Assembly: GCA_025350045.1 (NCBI GenBank)
Contig: JANXYM010000079.1
Location: 1 to 39,309 of the forward strand
Direction of reading: 5' to 3'
DNA length: 39,309 nt
DNA from: Methanomicrobiales archaeon
GTDB lineage: Archaea; Halobacteriota; Methanomicrobia; Methanomicrobiales; Methanospirillaceae
Every line of letters starts with the position of its first letter. The first letter of the stretch is position 1. The notes under the pieces are model-generated. The model was not told where the DNA came from, searched no databases, and worked only from the letters and a program-made list of their open reading frames with translations. This document shows positions 6,297 through 13,728 of this stretch, piece after piece. Position numbers and translations under genes: made by a program.

Positions 6297-6597
6297 TTCC
6301 TTTATTACTTTTACACTGGGTATTACCGGTATATATTTTCAATCGCTGGTTTTCATATAAATTTCATGCATTGTGCAAATCCATGAATTTGTGCTGAGAG
6401 TTAACGGGATTCAGAGTGCGGACCGCACTATACGGTGCGAAAAACACTCCTTTCTCTTCAATCAGGCCAGCTTCTATACTCTGGTGCATGAAGCGTTTTC
6501 TCCCTCATCCCAAAAACGACAATACGTCAATATCACAACCTTTATCCCGTATCCTGCCGATGATTCGGTCAGACGGTAATTTTCGCCGGGTTGTACC
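6297..6597. promoter_or_regulatory. Divergent control region upstream of eha
   Basis: On the minus strand, GAAAATATATACC (6328-6340) is a TATA box for the membrane protein gene. On the plus strand, CATATAAATTTC (6354-6365) would give a leader of about 200 nt for eha; a nearer TTCTATACTC (6471-6480) would give about 90 nt. A near-perfect 15-bp palindrome, AGTGCGG-A-CCGCACT (6415-6429), lies between them and directly precedes a TATA-like CTATAC. The inverted pair TTCATG/CATGAA (6363-6386) is also present. No protein gene is supportable here, and no EhaA candidate was found. Confidence 0.5.
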
Positions 6598-7101
6598 ATG
6601 CTCGATGAGCCCGCCCGTATCCTTGTCGCCGCAGCGCTCTGCTGGATCAATTTTGTAGCTATTGATGTTTTCTTCCGGTTACCTGAAAGCGGAGGCGTCT
6701 GCGGGGCGACCGCAATTGCTGAAGAAGTTGAAAAGGGGGGCGGGAACCTGCATGGCGGATTCATGCTGGGCAACATCGTTTCTTCTCCCGATGCTTCGGC
6801 AGGTACCCTCCTTGCAGCCTGCGGGGTGTACTGTGCGGGACTTCCCGGGGGCCTTTTTGCCGCCCTGCTGGTTTATATCGGCAACCGGATCTGCTATGAT
6901 CCCGGGTACGCGGGCACGACCGGTGCGATCACGGCAACCTTCCTTGTCTTTGGCATGACCCAGCTCGGGTTTGCCGCTACCGATTTTATCGCCGGCATGG
7001 TGATTGCGATTTTTACCCTACAGGGCATCTCCCATGTGCATTCCAGCCGGCTGATTGCCCGGCTCTGGGAGATAAGGAACCGGCTGCTGGGGGAACCATG
7101 A
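6598..7101 (+). CDS. ehaB: Energy-converting hydrogenase Eha, subunit EhaB-like
   Basis: A 167-aa membrane protein, first gene of the Eha unit. It has about four hydrophobic spans; a glycine-rich polar loop with GGNLHGGFMLGNIVSS separates the first from the second. Size and position immediately before the EhaC-like protein fit EhaB of Methanobacteriales and Methanococcales. The ATG at 6598 has only a weak ribosome site. Eha couples ion flow across the membrane to H2-dependent ferredoxin reduction; the role of this subunit is not known. The assignment to B rests on length and gene order, so confidence in the letter is moderate. The stop overlaps the next start as ATGA. Confidence 0.7.
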   Translation: MLDEPARILVAAALCWINFVAIDVFFRLPESGGVCGATAIAEEVEKGGGNLHGGFMLGNIVSSPDASAGTLLAACGVYCAGLPGGLFAALLVYIGNRICYDPGYAGTTGAITATFLVFGMTQLGFAATDFIAGMVIAIFTLQGISHVHSSRLIARLWEIRNRLLGEP

Positions 7102-7340
7102 TCGCGATATACCTCTGTGCAGCAATTGCGGTCTACGCGGCCCTCCGGGTTGTTACCGAGCGGAACACGATGCGCAAACTGCCATTTTTCAATGTCATCT
7201 CGTTTGCCGTCACCGCCATCATTGTGCTGCTGCTCCCGGGTCCCATCACTATCCTTGCAGCAGCTGCCTATTTTGTCGGATCAACCCTGGAATCCAACGC
7301 GATTGCCAGCACCTGGGCAGGGGGGATGAAAAAGCCATGA
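7098..7340 (+). CDS. ehaC: Energy-converting hydrogenase Eha, EhaC-like (DUF2109)
   Basis: An 80-aa protein with two to three membrane spans (about residues 2-16, 31-47 and 49-66). The stretch MRKLPFFNVISFAVTAIIVL followed by AAYFVGSTLESNAIAS is typical of the small DUF2109 Eha subunit. The ATG overlaps the previous stop and the stop overlaps the next start, so it is translationally coupled on both sides. The letter follows gene order and might differ in other annotation schemes. No function beyond complex membership is known. Confidence 0.7.
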   Translation: MIAIYLCAAIAVYAALRVVTERNTMRKLPFFNVISFAVTAIIVLLLPGPITILAAAAYFVGSTLESNAIASTWAGGMKKP

Positions 7341-7567
7341 ATGATATCGTGATGGCAGCGTCGTTAATCCTCATCCTCATCGGCATGACTGCGGCAATCC
7401 TCAACCGCGATCCCTTCGATAAGCTCATCTCGCTCTCGATACTCATTGCCGGGGTGTTTCCGTTCATCATCGACCGGGGATTCCTGGATGTTGCTATCGC
7501 CACCGCCCTCATTGCACCGCTTTCGACGATCTTTACCCTGATGGTTTGTAGGAGGGTAAAGACGTGA
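7337..7567 (+). CDS. ehaD: Energy-converting hydrogenase Eha, EhaD-like (DUF2108)
   Basis: A 76-aa protein, nearly all membrane-embedded, with helices at about residues 4-21, 32-47 and 50-69 and the charged turn NRDPFDKLISLSILIAG between the first two. This layout is reminiscent of the small MnhF/MnhG/NuoK-like subunits found in Mrp and membrane-bound hydrogenases. Gene order gives EhaD. ATGA overlaps stand at both ends. Confidence 0.7.
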   Translation: MNDIVMAASLILILIGMTAAILNRDPFDKLISLSILIAGVFPFIIDRGFLDVAIATALIAPLSTIFTLMVCRRVKT

Positions 7568-7815
7568 CTGCGGAACTCTATACCCCGGAGTTTTTAATCG
7601 GGATGGTAGTCCTCATCGTGGGAACAATTGCGGTTGCCTTCCCCCGGGATAACGATTACCTGACCCGTCTGATCAACCTGGAGATCCCGGGGTGGGGGCT
7701 GCTGCTCGTCATGCTGCACTACAACGAGGCGCTTGCCCTCTTCACCTTTGCCGCAGTTTCCGTGCTCTCGACCTATATCTTCGTGCGGGTCATGCAGAAG
7801 AAGGAGGGCATATGA
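7564..7815 (+). CDS. ehaE: Energy-converting hydrogenase Eha, EhaE-like (DUF2107)
   Basis: An 83-aa membrane protein that starts with GTG overlapping the previous stop (GTGA). It has an early helix (residues 10-25), the polar turn PRDNDYLTRLINLEIPGWG, and helices at about 44-55 and 59-76. NDYLTRLINLEIPGWGLLLVML resembles the NuoK/MnhC-like turn seen in small subunits of ion-translocating complexes. It is named by order and size within Eha. The stop overlaps the next ATG. Confidence 0.7.
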   Translation: MTAELYTPEFLIGMVVLIVGTIAVAFPRDNDYLTRLINLEIPGWGLLLVMLHYNEALALFTFAAVSVLSTYIFVRVMQKKEGI

Positions 7816-8255
7816 TCCGGAAGATCTCGCACATCCTCTGCAATTATGAAAACATCGTGCCGCTCTTTGCCGGAGCCTGTGCCCTTCTCTTTCTTGTGGG
7901 CATCCTCATGCTGCCCCTCAGCTACGAACAGAACCAGCTGTACCCCAAAACCATTGACCGGAACAGTTCCTTAGATCCGTATGATCGCGGGGGACCGCCC
8001 TTTACCATGGTCGCGATCCATTCCCAGTACCCGGAAAATTCCCCGAGTGCCGGGCTGGTAACCTCGTACCTCACTCCCCTGTCCCTGTACCTTTCCCAGA
8101 CAACCATGCACCTTGGCACCACGATTGTTGCACACCCGGGTGGCATTATCGATGAGATCCTGTACAACACCCGGGGGCTGGACACCGTTGTTGAACCAAC
8201 GATACTGCTGATCGCGTTTGCCATTGCTTCCTACCTGTACCGGAAGGTGGAATGA
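7812..8255 (+). CDS. ehaF: Energy-converting hydrogenase Eha, EhaF-like (DUF2106)
   Basis: A 147-aa protein with an amino-terminal helix (about residues 17-37), a long exterior or interior loop rich in Ser/Thr/Pro (residues 40-100, containing SSLDPYDRGGPPFTM), and a carboxy-terminal helix (about 125-140). A TM-loop-TM arrangement of this size matches EhaF. ATGA overlaps occur on both sides. Its biochemical role is unknown. Confidence 0.7.
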   Translation: MIRKISHILCNYENIVPLFAGACALLFLVGILMLPLSYEQNQLYPKTIDRNSSLDPYDRGGPPFTMVAIHSQYPENSPSAGLVTSYLTPLSLYLSQTTMHLGTTIVAHPGGIIDEILYNTRGLDTVVEPTILLIAFAIASYLYRKVE

Positions 8256-8860
8256 TGTGGGACCAGTATAACCTCGGGCTGCTTTGTGTCCTGGTCGCCG
8301 GTGTGATTGGGTTTGTTGCACTTGCCCGGGAAACCGATGACCTGCACAGGCTGCTGCTGCTCGATCTCGTAGAGATCACGGCGCTCGGGGTCATCGCGCT
8401 GCTGGGCACGGACCTTGCCGAAGCCCTGGTCCTGCCCGGGCTCACCGTGGGAATTGCAGAACTCCTTGCCCTCTCCCAGATCTACATCACCAAAGAAGGA
8501 CTAAAGGAACGACCGGTACGGGGATTGAACATCGAAGTGATCCAGAAGGCAGACGCACCTGCGATAATTTCGGGATTCCTCGTTGTGTACGGGCTGGTGC
8601 TCTCCGGGTTTACCGGCGGCGGGGTTGCCGGGCTCGGGCTCGTCTTCTGGTTCATGTCACGGGGCTACAGGGAGGACCTGAACATGCTTGAGATGGCAAG
8701 CGGCATATCGTGGGCGATCTGGATCTTTGCCTTCTTTGTCTTCATGTTCTTCCCGCAGTACTGGTTCATCGCCCTCATGGGGGCGGCGGTGGGCATTGTG
8801 CTGAAGGTGACGGTGAAGATGTCCCTTGTCGGAACCATGTGGGGGGAGCAGCATGATTGA
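8252..8860 (+). CDS. ehaG: Energy-converting hydrogenase Eha, EhaG-like (DUF2105)
   Basis: A 202-aa polytopic membrane protein with about six spans: residues 8-26, 35-52, 57-77, 101-122, 123-137 and 150-192 (the last possibly two). Charged loops include ARETDDLHRLLLLDLVEITA and KEGLKERPVRGLNIEVIQKA. Two start ATGs are adjacent (8252 and 8255). Size and place agree with EhaG. The stop overlaps the start of the following ion-translocating-type subunit by several bases. Confidence 0.7.
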   Translation: MMWDQYNLGLLCVLVAGVIGFVALARETDDLHRLLLLDLVEITALGVIALLGTDLAEALVLPGLTVGIAELLALSQIYITKEGLKERPVRGLNIEVIQKADAPAIISGFLVVYGLVLSGFTGGGVAGLGLVFWFMSRGYREDLNMLEMASGISWAIWIFAFFVFMFFPQYWFIALMGAAVGIVLKVTVKMSLVGTMWGEQHD

Positions 8861-9512
8861 TCTGGTTGGAGGCGTCCCCCTCTACGTGCTGGAGTTTGGC
8901 GATGAACTCGTGTACTTTACGCCCTATACGATCACGCTCTTCCTCCTCGCGCTGACCTTTACCATACTGGTCCTTATCAGCCGCCCGGAAAAGCAGGTGG
9001 ATATCGCCTTTGGGGGCGATGCTTACCGGACCAAGGAGATCAGCGTTTCCGAGATGCGGTTCCGGCGCTTCATGGCGATTGCCTGCGGGCTTGCTACCAT
9101 GGGGGCGATGGTGACCGGGGATATCTTCAACTTCACCCTCTTTACTGCCATGGTCGGGATCACCAATGTCGGGATCGTTGCGGCGGTAAAGAGCCCGCAT
9201 GTGCAGGACGCGGCGTACCAGTACGGGCTGGTATCCCTCTCGGCTACCATTCCCCTCTTCGGGGGGGCAGCGGTGTACGCGGCAACCACCGGCTCGCTCT
9301 CGATGATTGAGCTGATGAAAGGCACGGTACCGGCAGTCCCGCTGATCGCAAAGGGGATGCTGATGCTCGGCGTTATCGGTGAAGGTATGGCCCCGTTCTA
9401 CGCGGCAAAAGCCGAGATGTTCCGGGCGCCGGGTGCCCCGTACGTGATCATGTGCTCGCTCTCCTCGCTGCTTATCTTCCTGCGGGTTGTCGAGATCGTT
9501 ATGCTGGGGTGA
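8853..9512 (+). CDS. ehaH: Energy-converting hydrogenase Eha, EhaH-like ion-translocating-type subunit
   Basis: A 219-aa membrane protein starting MIDLVGGVPLYVLEFGDE; the frame extends nine residues upstream but the ATG at 8853 fits the overlap pattern. The centre contains GDIFNFTLFTAMVGITNVGI and YGLVSLSATIPLFGGAAVYA, then KGMLMLGVIGEGMAPFYAAK. These recall the NuoL/M/N-MrpD family: an early acidic DxFNFF-like motif, and a lysine followed by EG-x-AP-x-YA near the end. The protein is much shorter than full NuoL-type subunits, as known for EhaH. It probably forms part of the ion path that powers ferredoxin reduction. Confidence 0.75.
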   Translation: MIDLVGGVPLYVLEFGDELVYFTPYTITLFLLALTFTILVLISRPEKQVDIAFGGDAYRTKEISVSEMRFRRFMAIACGLATMGAMVTGDIFNFTLFTAMVGITNVGIVAAVKSPHVQDAAYQYGLVSLSATIPLFGGAAVYAATTGSLSMIELMKGTVPAVPLIAKGMLMLGVIGEGMAPFYAAKAEMFRAPGAPYVIMCSLSSLLIFLRVVEIVMLG

Positions 9513-9721
9513 TGAAGATGAAGAGAACGACCGTTGTATGGATCTTCCGGGCGGGTGCGGGTGTCTGCGTGATTGCATCTGTGCTGTACTTCATGGGACT
9601 GATACCCCTCCCCGTCTGTGCAGCCCTGCTGATCGTGGCATTCCCCATTACGGTCCTGTCGCTCTTCTTCTGCTGGATGGCAGGAGTGTCCGGAGGTGAC
9701 ATCCCGTTCATCGGGTACTGA
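9512..9721 (+). CDS. ehaI: Energy-converting hydrogenase Eha, EhaI-like small membrane subunit
   Basis: A 69-aa protein, MKMKRTTVVWIFRAGAG onward, with two membrane spans (about residues 9-28 and 32-55) and the short polar end SGGDIPFIGY. The ATG at 9512 shares a base with the stop of the previous gene (TGATG). Position between the H-like and J-like subunits suggests EhaI. No motif defines function. Confidence 0.6.
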   Translation: MKMKRTTVVWIFRAGAGVCVIASVLYFMGLIPLPVCAALLIVAFPITVLSLFFCWMAGVSGGDIPFIGY

Positions 9722-9722
9722 T

Positions 9723-10570
9723 ATGATCGCAGAACTCGTCCTTGCCACCTTCTTCGGCCTGCTCCTGTTAGGCATCCACCGGAAGATCATCGCCCGTATC
9801 CAGCGGAGGCCCGGCCCTCCCGTATGGCAGGAGATCCTGCACATGCTCAAGTTCTCGTTCAAGACAACCTGGATCTGAAGACCGCAAGCCCGGTCCTCTT
9901 TGTCGGGGTTGTCCTGATCGCAATCGGCATCTGGACTGCAGCCTTCTACGTGCTCGTCAGCGGAGGGAGCCTGCTGGTTATCCTGGGGATCTACATGCTC
10001 CACAAGATCGTGGAGCACGGGTTCGGGCTCTCGTCAGGATCGCCCTACGGCAAGTATGGCGGTGTCCGGTCAGTCATCTCGGCGGCATCGGAGATCCCGC
10101 TCTTTGTCAGCATTGCAGTGATTGCTGTCTATACCCGTTCACTCGACCTCTCTGCCATCATGCAGTACCAGCAGGTGCACGGCCCGCTGCTCATCATCGC
10201 ATTTCCGGCAGCCTGTGCCATGTTCCTCGTGATCCTCTCCAAGATGCCCTTTGGCCCCTTCTCGATTGTCGAGGCAAAGGAGCTGGTGAGCGGGTACAAG
10301 ACCGAGCACTTCGGCATCTGGCGGGCCGGCCTTGAGATCTGCAACGGCCTGAAGACCTATGTCCTGCTCGCCGTCTTCCTTGGTGTATTCATCGGGCAGC
10401 TCTCCCTGCCCTGGCTCCTTCTCGGGATGATCCTCATGATAGTCCTCCTCGCCTTTGCCTGCGCACTCACCCCGATGATGTCGCCCTTTGATTCCGTGAC
10501 CCTCCAGATGCTCGTAACCGGGCTGATGATCATCTATGCAGCAGCGGTTCTGCTGGTGGTGCACCCATGA
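9723..10570 (+). pseudogene. ehaJ: EhaJ, NuoH/HyfC-like membrane subunit, split by a frameshift
   Basis: The first frame (9723-9878) begins MIAELVLATFFGLLLLGIHR and contains RIQRRPGPPVWQEILHMLKF, the diagnostic R-Q-R-GPP...K motif of the NuoH/HyfC family, then ends at TGA 9876-9878. The rest of the protein continues in another frame from about 9872: KTASPVLFVGVVLIA, then KMPFGPFSIVEAKELVSGYKTE, which matches the NuoH E-A-E-x-ELV-G-xx-TEY signature. Adding one base near 9870-9878 gives a continuous 282-aa protein, the usual EhaJ size. As written, two polypeptides could be made, the second possibly from ATG 9824. This subunit anchors the hydrogenase module and belongs to the ion path, so its loss should disable Eha; an assembly error is a serious alternative. 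Confidence 0.85.
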
Positions 10571-10809
10571 TCCGCGAAGTGATACTCTTCGGGGGAGTCC
10601 TCTACATCCTCGTCACTGTTGCCCAGGTTATCGACCGTCCGTCAATCTGGGCCGAAGGCGTTATTGTATCGGGGGTGCTTGCGATAGCAACGGCATACTA
10701 CCTCATGAAGGACGAGCACCGGCTCCATACCGCGGAGATTGCAGCACTCTGGGCAGCCGTGCTCCTGTTTGTTGTCTATGGGATACTCAAATACGGGGGA
10801 CTGCTATGA
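10567..10809 (+). CDS. ehaL: Energy-converting hydrogenase Eha, EhaL-like (DUF2104)
   Basis: An 80-aa protein with three predicted spans (about residues 4-20, 30-45 and 58-75) joined by the charged segment MKDEHRLHTAEIA. It starts with an ATGA overlap after ehaJ and ends with one before ehaM. Size and place between J and M indicate EhaL; no EhaK-like gene lies between, unlike the Methanobacteriales order. Its function in the complex is not known. Confidence 0.65.
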   Translation: MIREVILFGGVLYILVTVAQVIDRPSIWAEGVIVSGVLAIATAYYLMKDEHRLHTAEIAALWAAVLLFVVYGILKYGGLL

Positions 10810-11195
10810 CCACCTATCTCTATGAGCAGGATCTGGTCCCCCAAAAATACCGGATCCTCGTTGCCATGCGGCACGACCGTCTCGTGCAGCAGATCTCCCT
10901 TGAACTGGATATCCCTGTCCAGGAGTTGCGGAGATACCTGATCGGGCACCTCGACATGATCCAGCTGGAAAATCTTCCCGCAAGGGCTGAAATGGCAGAG
11001 GATCATGCCGACAAGGGCGATGCAGTTGCACGGGCACTGGGGCGGGAGAAATATACGGTGTATCTCCGGATCCTTCCCGGTGCAGCAATGGATGCCATTT
11101 TCAGCGAAGTAACTACACGGGTACATGCAGGCGCTTCAATGGAAGACGCGGTTGCGTACGGCAGGATACAGATACGGGAGGCATTGAAACCATGA
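10806..11195 (+). CDS. ehaM: Energy-converting hydrogenase Eha, EhaM-like (DUF1959)
   Basis: A 129-aa soluble, helical protein, the only non-membrane subunit before the hydrogenase module. Features are RILVAMRHDRLVQQISLELD, then IPVQELRRYLIGHLDMIQLE, then a basic and acidic central part (residues 63-80). It resembles the DUF1959 family found only beside Eha genes. It is translationally coupled to ehaL and ehaN by overlapping stop and start codons. Its role, perhaps assembly or regulation, is unknown. Confidence 0.75.
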   Translation: MTTYLYEQDLVPQKYRILVAMRHDRLVQQISLELDIPVQELRRYLIGHLDMIQLENLPARAEMAEDHADKGDAVARALGREKYTVYLRILPGAAMDAIFSEVTTRVHAGASMEDAVAYGRIQIREALKP

Positions 11196-11647
11196 ATATT
11201 CTCCAGCGGATAAAAAACGCAGTCCGTTCGCGTTCGATCCATGTGGCCTACGTGGATGTCGGCTCCTGCAATGGCTGCGACATCGAGGTGCTCGCGTGCC
11301 TTGCACCCCGCTATGATATTGAACAGTACGGTATCTATGTCCATAACAATCCGAGGGAAGCCGATGTCCTGCTCGTGATCGGTGCCTATACTCCGGGCTG
11401 GGAGGAGAAGCTTGCCATGGTCTGGGAGAAGATTCCCGCACCCAAGGCAGCGATAACCATAGGCAACTGCCCGATCTCCGGGTGTCTGTTCGATCGGAAA
11501 GGCTCCTTTGTTGATCCGCCGGTAAAAAAGCACATCCCGATTGCAGCCGAAGTCCCGGGCTGCCCTCCCCGTCCCACCGAGATCCTGCAGGCAATCCTGT
11601 CGGTACGGGATACGGTCTTTGCCAACTGGGAGGAGGAGCACCCATGA
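11192..11647 (+). CDS. ehaN: Energy-converting [NiFe]-hydrogenase small subunit EhaN
   Basis: A 151-aa NuoB-like small subunit that carries the electron-transfer [4Fe-4S] cluster next to the nickel-iron site. Cysteines are arranged as VGSCNGCD (C26, C29), GNCPISGC (C93, C98) and PGCPPRP (C124), the family pattern. There is no Tat signal, as expected for a cytoplasm-facing group 4 hydrogenase. The start overlaps the ehaM stop and the stop overlaps the ehaO start. Confidence 0.9.
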   Translation: MNILQRIKNAVRSRSIHVAYVDVGSCNGCDIEVLACLAPRYDIEQYGIYVHNNPREADVLLVIGAYTPGWEEKLAMVWEKIPAPKAAITIGNCPISGCLFDRKGSFVDPPVKKHIPIAAEVPGCPPRPTEILQAILSVRDTVFANWEEEHP

Positions 11648-12729
11648 AGCGAATCGTCGATGTGAACATCCCGCTGGGGCCCATTCACCCCTGCTTCAAG
11701 GAACCGATCCGGCTCAAGTGCGAGGCAAAGGGTGAACGTATCATCGGCGCCGAAGTTGAGCTCGGGTACATGAAGAAGGGGATCGAGCGGATCATGAAAG
11801 GTCGCCCGTGGCAGGAGGTGATGTTCCTTGCCGAGCGCGTCTGCGGGATCTGCTCGGTCATCCACAACATGGTCTTTATCGAGGCCATGGAACAGATCAG
11901 CGATATCGCTGTTCCGCCCCGCGCTGCATACCTCCGGGTGATCGCAAATGAACTCGACCGGATGCAGAGCCACCTGCTCGCCAACTTCTCGTACTGCTAT
12001 ACCATTGAGCACGAGACGCTGGCGATGTACCTGCTCGATCTGCGGGAGCAGGTGATGGATGAGCTCGAACTCCTGACCGGCGCCCGGGTCACCTGCGCCT
12101 ACATCATCCCCGGCGGGGTACGGTGCGACATCCCGGTGACGGAAGCAGAAGCATTACCGGCATCGCTGGACCGGATGGAGAGCGACCTGTGCCGGTATGC
12201 CGGGATGTTTGAGTGCGGCCCGATGATCGCCCTGCGAAGCCGGGGGGTCGGGATTCTCACGCTGGAGGCAGCAGAGCGGGCTCATGTGGTTGGTCCGACT
12301 GCACGGGCAAGCGGGATTGCGGTGGACTGCCGGCAACACCACCCGACATACCGGAAACTCGGTTTTGTCCCGATCACCCGGCCGGATTGCGATAACTTTG
12401 CCCGGGTGATGCTGCGGTTCGACGAGCTCTTCCAGAGCATCGGGATTATCCGGAAATGCCTGCAGGAACTTCCCAAAGGTGTCGTGCGGGGCGGAGGCGT
12501 CTGCAAGGCTGGAGAGATTCGGTACAGCGGAGAAGCCCCCCGGGGAGAACTGACGTACTTTATCAAAAGCGACGAGTTCGGGCGGATCGTGGAGATCCAG
12601 ATCCAGACCCCGTCCATCATGAACATCGAGGCATGCTGCCACGAGATGATCATCGGTTCGGATTCGATCGCCGATGTCACCGCAACCTTCGTATCGGCAG
12701 ATCCCTGCATTGCCTGCACGGAGCGGTAA
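11644..12729 (+). CDS. ehaO: Energy-converting [NiFe]-hydrogenase large subunit EhaO
   Basis: A 361-aa NuoD-like large subunit with both nickel-binding cysteine pairs: RVCGIC at residues 66-70 (C67, C70) and DPCIACTER at the very end (C355, C358). The HPTYRKLGF stretch and the helix ANELDRMQSHLL are also conserved in group 4 hydrogenases. There is no processed extension after the last motif (only three residues follow it), as in energy-converting hydrogenases that lack maturation cleavage. It activates H2 at the cytoplasmic side and passes electrons to EhaN and then ferredoxin. Confidence 0.93.
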   Translation: MKRIVDVNIPLGPIHPCFKEPIRLKCEAKGERIIGAEVELGYMKKGIERIMKGRPWQEVMFLAERVCGICSVIHNMVFIEAMEQISDIAVPPRAAYLRVIANELDRMQSHLLANFSYCYTIEHETLAMYLLDLREQVMDELELLTGARVTCAYIIPGGVRCDIPVTEAEALPASLDRMESDLCRYAGMFECGPMIALRSRGVGILTLEAAERAHVVGPTARASGIAVDCRQHHPTYRKLGFVPITRPDCDNFARVMLRFDELFQSIGIIRKCLQELPKGVVRGGGVCKAGEIRYSGEAPRGELTYFIKSDEFGRIVEIQIQTPSIMNIEACCHEMIIGSDSIADVTATFVSADPCIACTER

Positions 12730-12730
12730 C

Positions 12731-13348
12731 ATGGGCTTGTCCTTTGTCTGGTACTTACGGGAGTTCGTCCGCGCTGAGTGGATCAAAAAGTTCCTCTTTG
12801 CCAGGACCGCCCCCCTGGTATCACCCTCATATTTCCGGGGATTCCCGGAACCTACCGGCAAGACCTGCCAGCATGCCCTCTTCTGTATGATGGCCTGCCC
12901 GGCGCCGGGTGCGATCGAAGTGGTGCATGCGGGTGACGGCTGGATACCGAAGATCCATAAAGGTCACTGCATACGCTGCGGGCTCTGCGTGGAGGCGTGC
13001 CCGAACGAGGTCTTGACAAGCGGGAGGATCCTTGAGACCATGGAGCGCGAAGGCACGTCGCTGCTCTTCTCGTTCCGCATTGCGATTGACAAGGATCTCT
13101 GTACCGGCTGCGGCAACTGCTGTACTGCCTGCCCGGTCAACAAGCAGGCTGACGCCCAGATGGGAGCAGGCGGACATTCCTCGAACGATGAGGTGATCAT
13201 GCGGGTGCAGGAAGGAGACATTATGGTGATCCATGAGGACAAATGCACGGGCTGCAAGACCTGCGAAACGAGCTGCCCGAACGGAGCCATCCGCATTGCC
13301 CGGATCCTCGAAGGATACCAGCAGCCGGTGCAGGAGGGAATTCAGTGA
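12731..13348 (+). CDS. ehaP: Eha polyferredoxin (EhaP-like)
   Basis: A 205-aa iron-sulfur protein. Three full CxxCxxCxxxCP motifs are visible at C80-C90, C124-C134 and C172-C182, and a partial set C46, C52, C56 could hold a fourth cluster with a further ligand. The start MGLSFVWYLREFVRAEW is basic and may dock at the membrane, resembling NuoI. It would carry electrons from EhaN to soluble ferredoxin or directly to Fwd. It is the only polyferredoxin in this cluster, whereas Methanobacteriales Eha operons carry more. Its stop overlaps the GTG start of fwdD. Confidence 0.82.
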   Translation: MGLSFVWYLREFVRAEWIKKFLFARTAPLVSPSYFRGFPEPTGKTCQHALFCMMACPAPGAIEVVHAGDGWIPKIHKGHCIRCGLCVEACPNEVLTSGRILETMEREGTSLLFSFRIAIDKDLCTGCGNCCTACPVNKQADAQMGAGGHSSNDEVIMRVQEGDIMVIHEDKCTGCKTCETSCPNGAIRIARILEGYQQPVQEGIQ

Positions 13349-13728
13349 AGTTTGTCCTCAACACCGGGCGCACGGTTCCGCAGGGTACTTCGGTTGAGCA
13401 CAAGGGATCGGATACCTATCGCACCGTGGCATCGGCTGGCTTTCTCAATCCCATAGATATGATGCTGCTGGGAATCGAGGACGGTGACCGGATCCGGCTC
13501 ACCACCCCTGCCGGCCATATCGTCCTCACCTCCCGTCCCGCTGAGGGTGTGGTACGGGGCGAGGTCTTTGTGGCGATCGGCCCGTATGCCAACCACATCA
13601 TCTCCTCGGAAACCCACGGCACCGGCATGCCGGACTTCAAGAGCCAGTCTGTAGACGTGGAACCGACCGGAGAACCGGTAAAGAGTGTCGGGGAACTTAT
13701 GGAAGCGATCGGGGGGTTGCGCTTTTGA
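13345..13728 (+). CDS. fwdD: Formylmethanofuran dehydrogenase subunit D
   Basis: A 127-aa protein equivalent to the carboxy-terminal molybdopterin-dinucleotide-binding domain of formate dehydrogenases. It starts with GTG inside the preceding stop (GTGA) after an AGGAGGG ribosome site. Typical features are the amino-terminal LNTGRTV motif, GIEDGDRIRLTTPAGHIVL at about residues 46-64, and GPYANHIISSETHGTGMPDF near residues 80-98. With FwdB it forms the tungsten or molybdenum active site that reduces CO2 to formate before transfer to methanofuran. Whether it is the W (Fwd) or Mo (Fmd) form cannot be told here. Confidence 0.9.
   Translation: MKFVLNTGRTVPQGTSVEHKGSDTYRTVASAGFLNPIDMMLLGIEDGDRIRLTTPAGHIVLTSRPAEGVVRGEVFVAIGPYANHIISSETHGTGMPDFKSQSVDVEPTGEPVKSVGELMEAIGGLRF

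Noticed and set aside
9870-9880. Programmed frameshift in ehaJ
   Set aside because: No recognised slippery heptamer or stimulating structure is evident at the TGA, so mutation or sequence error is preferred.
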